In this document: positions 1 through 4,041 of the stretch, in pieces
How positions within the stretch are numbered: the stretch's first letter is position 1
Layout of the letters: each line of letters opens with the position of its first letter
From: Dehalococcoidia bacterium
Lineage (GTDB): Bacteria; Chloroflexota; Dehalococcoidia; UBA6926
DNA length: 5,099 bases
Assembly (NCBI GenBank): GCA_029941095.1
Contig: JAPYRO010000095.1
Coordinates: forward strand, 1-5,099
Direction of reading: 5' to 3'
Translations under genes and position numbers: made by a program
The notes under the pieces: generated by a model
Seen by the model: only the letters and a program-made list of their open reading frames with translations
Databases searched by the model: none
Told to the model about the DNA's origin: nothing

Positions 1-14
1 CTCTTTGGTACTGG

Positions 15-43
15 TTGCTTAAGTATAACGTTAGCGTTATAAG
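15..43 (+). promoter_or_regulatory. Candidate sigma70-type promoter of the pilin-like gene
   Basis: TTGCTT (15-20) and TATAAG (38-43) are separated by 17 bases, which is ideal spacing. The -10 box matches the consensus at 5 of 6 positions, but the -35 box at only 3 of 6. Transcription would start near position 50, giving a leader of about 60 bases before the ATG at 111. A perfect inverted repeat overlaps the spacer and the -10 box. This is a call by eye and could be chance in AT-rich DNA. Confidence 0.35.
24..41. repeat. Inverted repeat TATAACG-TTAG-CGTTATA, operator-like
   Basis: The two 7-base arms (24-30 and 35-41) are perfectly complementary around a 4-base TTAG centre. The dyad lies between the -35 and -10 boxes of the candidate promoter and overlaps the -10 box, where a repressor would usually bind. 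It has no following T-run, so it is not a terminator. The regulator is unknown. Confidence 0.5.
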
Positions 44-110
44 GGTAGCTCTTCGCCCAGGAGAGAGTCTAGAGATACATAAGAAAGAGTAGAGTTTTTG
101 GGACCTATTG

Positions 111-599
111 ATGTTCAAGTCGTCCAGTTATTCTTTGGTTAGCAAACTTCGTAACGATATATTTTTTGCAATAATCGTTCTTATCTTTGGTTTAATAATG
201 GGCTTTACTGCATTACCTTTTATTGTTTCAAAATTTGAACAAAGCGCCTACATAGGAGATAGAGAGGCACTCCAAAACGCTGTTGAAGAATATCAGATCG
301 ATGGATTTCCAATGGTTGAATTGCCTACTTTGTCTGGTTCTACAGGTTTTCCCTTTGAGGGAGGTATTGACGGCTATCAATGTGATGGTTCGGACAAAGC
401 AGAGACGTGCTCTTGGTTAGACATAAGGAAAATGGTATCTGTGGGAGTTTTACCAGGCCCTGAGGTTATACGTTCTGCTGATTCGATTAAGAACTCCTCT
501 GCGACGAACGCTCCAAGTGGCCAATATGGTTGGTACTTAGGAGACGATGGGTTAGTTTATAGTGTGCCTGCATATTCCAGTGAATTGGGATATCCATAA
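111..599 (+). CDS. Pilin-like single-pass membrane protein
   Basis: The product is 162 residues. ATG at 111 is preferred over the adjoining TTG at 108; there is no strong Shine-Dalgarno motif. Residues 18-39 form one hydrophobic helix after a short basic N-terminus. The segment that follows (REALQNAVEEYQIDGFP, 51-67) resembles the amphipathic helix of type IV pilins and pseudopilins, where similar A-V-x-x-Y patterns and a glycine- and proline-containing exit occur. The C-terminal GQYGWYLGDDGLVYSV (137-152) looks like a beta hairpin of a pilin globular domain. Cys91 and Cys100 could form a disulfide outside the membrane. The usual prepilin peptidase site (G before F-T-L-I-E) is not visible, so processing into a filament is doubtful. 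No other pilus gene lies nearby. The exact function is unknown; a membrane-anchored extracytoplasmic protein is the safest description. Confidence 0.7.
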   Translation: MFKSSSYSLVSKLRNDIFFAIIVLIFGLIMGFTALPFIVSKFEQSAYIGDREALQNAVEEYQIDGFPMVELPTLSGSTGFPFEGGIDGYQCDGSDKAETCSWLDIRKMVSVGVLPGPEVIRSADSIKNSSATNAPSGQYGWYLGDDGLVYSVPAYSSELGYP

Positions 600-644
600 T
601 CTCGCCGTTTGTTTTGCTAATAACTACAATTGACGCCTCCAGCA

Positions 645-669
645 TCCGATAAACTCAATTACTATCGGA
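645..669. repeat. Inverted repeat between convergent genes
   Basis: TCCGATA (645-651) and TATCGGA (663-669) form a 7-base-pair stem with an 11-base loop. It lies in the 102-base gap between the 3' ends of the pilin-like gene and sodN, so it could shape the 3' end of either transcript. No U-tract follows on either strand, so it is not a canonical intrinsic terminator. Confidence 0.4.
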
Positions 670-701
670 CACTGAAAACATCTTTGAAGAGTCTTTATCC
701 C

Positions 702-1196
702 CTATCCTGGATAGACGATTTCCCCACCGACCGCTTGTCGAGAAGGTTGTCGACTAGGATTTGCACCTTTAGTTTTCCAGAAAATTTCCGCTATGTCTTG
801 AACAGTTGCAAGAAAAGTTTCGGCTGCTGCCATGTCGACTGATTGTCTTACCTGTGATCCTTGTTTCATGGCAGAGAAGAAAAGATTATGTAAGTCGGGG
901 TACTCTTCCAGATGTTCTGGTTTAAAGTAATCACCCCACAGGATTCGTAGCTCACCCTTTGCTTGCTCTGCACTTTCCTCTTTAACCGCTATAAACCTAG
1001 AAAACTTGTTTTGGTTTTCAGTGGAATTAGAATCGTCTAGGCCTTCGATTAATTGAACCATTCGTACCACGCTTAAAGCGGCTATTTGAGCTTGATGGGG
1101 ATCATAAATCCCGCATGGTATATCACAATGTGCGTAGCCAATACGAGCAGGTGATATTTTTTCAATTAACGATATTAAAGATTTATTTCTAGACAT
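702..1196 (-). CDS. sodN: Nickel superoxide dismutase precursor
   Basis: SodN dismutates superoxide to oxygen and hydrogen peroxide in the cytoplasm, using one nickel per subunit of a homohexamer. The diagnostic nickel hook HCDIPCGIYDP is at residues 23-33: His23 (mature His1), Cys24 (Cys2) and Cys28 (Cys6), with Tyr31 equal to mature Tyr9. Family-typical segments ILWGDYFKPEHLEEYPDLH (85-103) and AEIFWKTK (136-143) follow. Residues 1-22 are the propeptide, expected to be cut after Ala22, because the amino group of mature His1 joins the nickel site. The precursor is 164 residues and the mature protein 142. About 20 residues beyond FWKTKG, where characterised enzymes end, form a Pro/Gly/Arg-rich tail. 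The ATG has a strong Shine-Dalgarno motif. The gene is divergent from the probable maturation protease. The identification is secure from the hook alone. Confidence 0.96.
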   Translation of the reverse strand: MSRNKSLISLIEKISPARIGYAHCDIPCGIYDPHQAQIAALSVVRMVQLIEGLDDSNSTENQNKFSRFIAVKEESAEQAKGELRILWGDYFKPEHLEEYPDLHNLFFSAMKQGSQVRQSVDMAAAETFLATVQDIAEIFWKTKGANPSRQPSRQAVGGEIVYPG

Positions 1197-1200
1197 TTTT

Positions 1201-1208
1201 CCCTCCCT
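1201..1208 (-). promoter_or_regulatory. Ribosome binding site of sodN
   Basis: The minus strand reads AGGGAGGG just upstream of the sodN ATG (1194-1196). It contains GGAGG at suitable spacing and fixes the start of the 22-residue propeptide. Confidence 0.8.
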
Positions 1209-1225
1209 GTAGCATGAAGTTTTTG

Positions 1226-1256
1226 ATTGTAGACCCGTGCGAGTTTACAACATCAA
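1226..1256 (-). promoter_or_regulatory. Candidate sodN promoter
   Basis: On the minus strand, TTGATG (plus positions 1251-1256) and TACAAT (1226-1231) are separated by 19 bases. The -10 box matches 5 of 6 consensus positions and the -35 box 4 of 6. The spacing is longer than ideal, so the call is tentative. The leader would be about 25 bases and include the Shine-Dalgarno site. Confidence 0.3.
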
Positions 1257-1311
1257 CGAGCCTGATAGCAACTCATCGGATGTAAATATTCCCTTTGAAA
1301 ACAGTCGGAAT

Positions 1312-1341
1312 TTGCAACTAAATATTATTTGTGAGTATATA
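1312..1341 (+). promoter_or_regulatory. Candidate promoter of the SodN maturation protease gene
   Basis: TTGCAA (1312-1317) and TATATA (1336-1341) are separated by 18 bases. Transcription would begin about 7 bases downstream, at or within a few bases of the ATG at 1350, so the mRNA may be leaderless. This agrees with the lack of a Shine-Dalgarno motif before that ATG. It is an inference from boxes read by eye. Confidence 0.35.
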
Positions 1342-1349
1342 GTATTGAC

Positions 1350-1820
1350 ATGTTTAAAATAGCATTGAATCCAGCTGATTGGATCAAATTATTTGCTGAT
1401 ATAGTTTTTTCCACCAGAGTTAGAGTTTCAGGATCGAGTATGGAATCATCTATGTTTGAAGGTGATTTATTTTTGGCTACCAAGTCCCACCACAGAATGA
1501 GCCAGCTAAAACAAAATGATATAATATTTTTTCATCACCCAGATACGGATCTCGATTATGTAAAGCGAATTGTAGCTATACCCAAAGATGTGGTTAAAAT
1601 TTCTGTCAATAATCTTACGATCAATAACCTTGATGGTGGCAAAAAGATACTTTATTCAAAAGGCAAATTAGCAGAACCAGGAAAGTGGATTATTAAAGAA
1701 AAAGAGTTTTTTGTTTTGGGTGATAACTATAATAATAGTACTGATAGTAGAGTGTTCGGCCCCATAAAATATGAATGGATCGTGGGAGTAGTTTGGCATA
1801 AGTATTATTCAGGAAAATAG
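1350..1820 (+). CDS. sodX: S26-family peptidase, probable Ni-SOD maturation protease
   Basis: The product is a 156-residue peptidase of the signal peptidase I (S26) family with the Ser/Lys dyad. VSGSSM (26-31) is the catalytic-serine box, with Ser30 as nucleophile. DYVKRIVAIPKD (69-80) is the lysine box, with Lys72 as general base. GDNYNNSTDSRVFGPI (124-139) is the conserved GDN...S.DSR..G box. The protein is short, and residues 1-22 are only weakly hydrophobic, so it lacks the clear membrane anchor of ordinary signal peptidases. Its position next to and divergent from sodN, whose propeptide must be removed before nickel binding, points to the SodN processing enzyme of the sod_Ni_protease type. 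The residue after the usual S-M-x-P position is Ser33 instead of proline. No ribosome binding site is evident. The peroxiredoxin gene follows 77 bases downstream on the same strand. A general signal peptidase is possible but less likely. Confidence 0.87.
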   Translation: MFKIALNPADWIKLFADIVFSTRVRVSGSSMESSMFEGDLFLATKSHHRMSQLKQNDIIFFHHPDTDLDYVKRIVAIPKDVVKISVNNLTINNLDGGKKILYSKGKLAEPGKWIIKEKEFFVLGDNYNNSTDSRVFGPIKYEWIVGVVWHKYYSGK

Positions 1821-1861
1821 ATTATGAGCTGGTAGCACTTAAATTCCCTGCCGTTTTGATC

Positions 1862-1890
1862 TAGAATGGTGACAAAGATTTTTTGGAGGG
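1862..1890 (+). promoter_or_regulatory. Ribosome binding site and possible -10 box of the peroxiredoxin gene
   Basis: GGAGGG (1885-1890) lies 7 bases before the ATG at 1898 and is a strong Shine-Dalgarno site. It firmly sets the start upstream of the in-frame TGA. TAGAAT (1862-1867) could be a -10 box for a separate promoter, but no good -35 box is seen, so co-transcription with the peptidase gene is equally possible. Confidence 0.7.
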
Positions 1891-1897
1891 ATTTGTT

Positions 1898-2356
1898 ATG
1901 ACATTACCTAAGATTGGAGAACCTTGCCCAGAGGTTAGCTTCAGAACTGCAGATCGAGAGACTGTATCTCTAGCAGATTTAAAGGGCAGTGAAAATTTAG
2001 TGATAGCTTTTTATGTTATGGCCTTTACAGGCGGATGAGAGCGTGAGCTAAAGGAATTTGAAAATAATTACCAAGAATTCCAGAAGCTAGACACCCAAGT
2101 TTGGGCCGTTAGTATTGATTTGGCTCCTAGCCAGAAAGCGTTTGCGGAACACTGTGGTCTATCTTTCAAGGCTGTTAGTGGTTTTCCTAGCCACGATGGG
2201 GCGAAAACTCTTGGCGCCTTCAATGACGAAAGAGGATTAACAAAGAGGATCACTTATGTTATCGATAAAGAGGGTATTTTGCGTCATATTATAGATGACC
2301 CTGCAGATATGGAACGACACGCTCGCGAATCTCTTGAGGTAGTACAAGGTCTATAA
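1898..2356 (+). CDS. Selenocysteine-containing peroxiredoxin (AhpE/Bcp-like)
   Basis: Read through the TGA at 2036-2038 as selenocysteine, this gives 152 residues with a complete thioredoxin-fold peroxiredoxin plan. The N-terminus has the KIGEPCPEVSF strand (5-15). LVIAFYVMAFTGGU (34-47) is the active-site strand and helix, with U47 at the peroxidatic cysteine position of the PxxxTxxC motif. TKRITYVIDKEGILRHI (115-131) carries the conserved Arg117. The enzyme would reduce H2O2 or organic hydroperoxides. Reading frame and homology continue unbroken on both sides of TGA, with a strong ribosome binding site, so this is neither a frameshift nor a decayed gene. The motif proline is replaced by Val40. 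Cys86 is a possible resolving cysteine; there is none five residues after U47. An automatic caller would report only a 78-residue fragment from the TTG at 2120. It is convergent with the exporter gene, 19 bases away. The alternative is a Cys-to-stop mutation. Confidence 0.87.
2036..2088 (+). promoter_or_regulatory. Selenocysteine TGA codon and candidate bacterial SECIS hairpin
   Basis: TGA (2036-2038) is codon 47. Downstream, GGAATT (2053-2058) can pair with AATT-a-CC (2066-2072, A2070 bulged) around loop TGAAAAT (2059-2065). The loop starts 21 bases after the TGA and has a G in its first two positions, as general bacterial SECIS models allow. A longer alternative pairs AGCT (2046-2049) with AGCT (2085-2088) and GGAATT (2053-2058) with AATTCC (2076-2081). 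No E. coli-type GGUC loop is present. The pairings were found by eye and energies were not computed. Confidence 0.5.
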
Positions 2357-2375
2357 TGTAAGCAGCGTAGATTTC

Positions 2376-3803
2376 CTATCTTTTGACTGTGTCTTTCCCC
2401 CGCAATAAAGACACTAAAGTCGCGATGATCAAGGTAATTATCATTATGTTTAGAACTTGCTGAAATCCGTGTGAGGATGACATTCTTGCCACGAGTTCCG
2501 GAGACAACCCCTTTGAAGCAAGTTCGTTGCTCTTGTCGGCGAGGAAAAGTGAATAGAAAGTTCCAGATATAGCTATCCCAGTCGCCATACTGCCTTGTCT
2601 AACAGTTGCAATCATGCCGGAGGCAGTTCCTAAATATCTCTGAGGGACAGATCCCATTATCGCACTGTTGTTTGCAGGGCCAAAAATGGAGGTTCCAGTC
2701 CCTTCTATCAGCAAAACTAAAACAAGTAAGCCAAGATGAGTTTCTAGACCAATTTTTCCGAGAAAATAATATGCAAAGACCATTATTACAAGTCCAGTGG
2801 TTGTTATTTTTACTGACTGAACCTTGTCCGCGCTCCAGCCTGCTAACGGTCCAACAATTAATCGAACTACTGGCAAAGTCCCCAGTATGAGCCCAGCTGT
2901 TTTAGGGCGAAGATTTCTAGCATCCAGAAGGAAAAAAGGCAGCAATATGATGATTGCTCCCTGGCTTAAGAATTGCAATGAGTTCGCGATATTCGCTAAT
3001 GAGAATAATCTGCTTCTAAACAAATTTAGTTCTAATACTGGGAATTTTGCTTTTGACTCGGCAAGAACAAAAAGTGCGAAACTTACTGGGACTATACCAA
3101 AAGGAATTATGGTCCAAGGGCTGATCCATCCGTAGCTTCTTCCAAAAGTTATAGATAATAGAAAGCAAGTCATTGTTATGAATAAAGTTATTGATCCATA
3201 AATGTCGAACTTGAATTGTGAATCATTTTGCCCATCCTTATTCAGGTAAATGACTCCCAGAACGAAAAATATGATAATAAAAGGAGCTCGGAAGTAAAAT
3301 AATGCTTGCCAATCCCAATTTTCTAGGATTAGGCCAGCAATGGATGGTCCACTAGCGAGCCCAACTCCCACTACGGCGTTCTCTATACCAAGAGCTGTAC
3401 CTCTTTGATTGTCAGGGAAAGATTGGACAAGTAGCGCGTTGCCATTAGAGACAATCATTGCTTGACCTATACCTTGAATGGTTCTGCCGAAAAAGAGAAA
3501 GGGTAGTGATCGACTCAAAGGTGCTAATATTAGCCCAATCCCAAAAACGATAAACCCGCTCAAAAATACCCGTTTACGACCAATGGAATCGCCCAAACTA
3601 CCTAAGGTTAAGATGACCCCTATACTTGCCAATAAGAAGCTTATTGATATCCAAACAATCACACTGGGGTCTGTGTTGAATTCTTCGGCTAAGAACGGAA
3701 GGGCCATATTAGTTATACTTCCGTCTAATGTGCTGGTTAATACCCCAAACCCTACAACTGTAGCAACAACCCACTTGTAATACTTAGAATGAACCTTGAG
3801 GAT
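2376..3803 (-). CDS. Major facilitator exporter, DHA2 (EmrB/QacA) type
   Basis: This is a proton-coupled inner-membrane exporter with about 14 hydrophobic segments in 475 residues, the usual DHA2 length. Motifs (numbered from the proposed start) are LDGSITNMALP in helix 1 (26-36), the motif A loop GSLGDSIGRKR (68-78), the motif C-like GLASGPSIAG in helix 5 (148-157), WDWQALFYFRAPF (163-175), and RQGSMATGIAISGTF (402-416) late in the protein. The substrate cannot be read from sequence; drugs, fatty acids or small metabolites are all possible. The frame stays open upstream to an ATG at 3974, but those 57 extra residues look non-coding and overlap both promoters. The start chosen is the ATC at 3801-3803, which has AAGGAG exactly 7 bases upstream, so the protein begins (M)LKVHSKYYKWVV. 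The conservative alternative is the ATG at 3974 (532 residues). The gene is convergent with the peroxiredoxin and divergent from the S1 gene. Confidence 0.88.
   Translation of the reverse strand: MLKVHSKYYKWVVATVVGFGVLTSTLDGSITNMALPFLAEEFNTDPSVIVWISISFLLASIGVILTLGSLGDSIGRKRVFLSGFIVFGIGLILAPLSRSLPFLFFGRTIQGIGQAMIVSNGNALLVQSFPDNQRGTALGIENAVVGVGLASGPSIAGLILENWDWQALFYFRAPFIIIFFVLGVIYLNKDGQNDSQFKFDIYGSITLFITMTCFLLSITFGRSYGWISPWTIIPFGIVPVSFALFVLAESKAKFPVLELNLFRSRLFSLANIANSLQFLSQGAIIILLPFFLLDARNLRPKTAGLILGTLPVVRLIVGPLAGWSADKVQSVKITTTGLVIMVFAYYFLGKIGLETHLGLLVLVLLIEGTGTSIFGPANNSAIMGSVPQRYLGTASGMIATVRQGSMATGIAISGTFYSLFLADKSNELASKGLSPELVARMSSSHGFQQVLNIMIITLIIATLVSLLRGKDTVKR
2385..2421. terminator. Strong hairpin at the convergent 3' ends (no U-tract)
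   Basis: GACTGTGTCTTT (2385-2396) pairs with AAAGACAC (2407-2414) and, after bulge TAA, AGTC (2418-2421). This gives 12 base pairs around a 10-base C-rich loop. It begins 29 bases after the peroxiredoxin stop and covers the last codons of the exporter gene. Neither strand has a clear T-run after it, so it is a candidate 3'-end stabiliser or transcription barrier and not a proven intrinsic terminator. Confidence 0.45.
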
Positions 3804-3810
3804 AACAGGT

Positions 3811-3816
3811 CTCCTT
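3811..3816 (-). promoter_or_regulatory. Ribosome binding site that decides the exporter start
   Basis: The minus strand reads AAGGAG here, 7 bases before ATC (3801-3803). No ATG, GTG or TTG in the exporter frame lies at workable spacing. The site is the main reason for preferring a rare ATC start over the distant ATG at 3974. Confidence 0.65.
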
Positions 3817-3852
3817 ATTAATTCCGTTTTCGATACCGGGATATGCCATATA

Positions 3853-3882
3853 ACTATATGACAACTTAGTTTGTTATAACAA
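3853..3882 (-). promoter_or_regulatory. Candidate exporter promoter overlapping a perfect palindrome
   Basis: On the minus strand, TTGTTA (plus 3877-3882) and TATAGT (3853-3858) are 18 bases apart. The start would fall near 3846, inside the 57-residue upstream extension, so a transcript from here could not encode the ATG at 3974. The -35 box is half of the 12-base palindrome TTGTTATAACAA (3871-3882). The -10 box sits in a second dyad, CATATA-AC-TATATG (3847-3860). Both are possible operator sites. Confidence 0.45.
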
Positions 3883-3903
3883 TCATTTCTGTAATTTCTT
3901 TTG

Positions 3904-3917
3904 ATAACGGATGTTAT
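3904..3917. repeat. Inverted repeat ATAAC-GGAT-GTTAT
   Basis: Five-base arms surround a 4-base centre, 21 bases beyond the TTGTTATAACAA palindrome in the exporter/S1 intergenic region. Both carry ATAAC/GTTAT arms, as does the dyad at 24-41. It could be a second operator half, or chance in an AT-rich stretch. Confidence 0.3.
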
Positions 3918-3962
3918 AAACCTACTTAATTTATCAACAATACATGCTGGTGTTCTCAGGTG

Positions 3963-3968
3963 TATAAT
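3963..3968 (+). promoter_or_regulatory. Candidate -10 box of the S1 gene
   Basis: A perfect TATAAT, preceded directly by TG, lies 73 bases before the S1 ATG. Transcription would start near 3975, just ahead of the hairpin at 3978-4024. No convincing -35 hexamer is seen at 16-18 bases upstream, so the promoter may depend on the -10 region or an activator. Confidence 0.45.
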
Positions 3969-3977
3969 GTACATGTG

Positions 3978-4024
3978 AATGACCTGAAAGCAAAGACTTA
4001 ATGCTTTCTCTCCAAAGGTCCATT
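3978..4024 (+). ncRNA. Structured 5' leader of the S1 gene
   Basis: An outer stem pairs AATGACC (3978-3984) with GGTC-c-ATT (4017-4024). An inner stem pairs GAAAGCA (3986-3992) with TGCTTTC (4002-4008) around a 9-base loop. One side of the junction has one base (3985) and the other eight (4009-4016). The structure ends two bases before the G-rich ribosome binding region (GGGTGGG, about 4027-4033), a suitable place for translational control. It is not a family I recognise. Confidence 0.45.
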
Positions 4025-4041
4025 ACGGGTGGGATTATTTT

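Noticed and set aside
1..107. tRNA or other structured RNA at the left end
   Set aside because: No acceptor stem, anticodon arm or T-loop pattern could be drawn; only the dyad at 24-41 stands out.
630..842. Forward open frame of 70 residues
   Set aside because: It lies mostly antisense to the sodN 3' end, starts at TTG without a ribosome binding site and shows no recognisable protein features.
1312..1317. TTGCAA as a nickel-regulator (Nur) box between sodN and its protease
   Set aside because: Only one half-site is present; the described Nur box has two TTGCAA repeats 5 bases apart, and the hexamer is more simply a -35 box.
2120..2356. Separate 78-residue protein starting at TTG 2120
   Set aside because: It is the in-frame C-terminal half of the peroxiredoxin, with no ribosome binding site of its own. 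The fold needs the part before the TGA.
1898..2356. Peroxiredoxin pseudogene with a nonsense mutation
   Set aside because: The only lesion is a TGA exactly at the catalytic position known to be occupied by Sec in related proteins; frame, ribosome binding site and Arg117 are intact. Kept as the fallback explanation.
2606..3780. Forward open frames inside the exporter region
   Set aside because: They are antisense shadows of the membrane-protein gene, with compositions expected of its complement and no ribosome binding sites.
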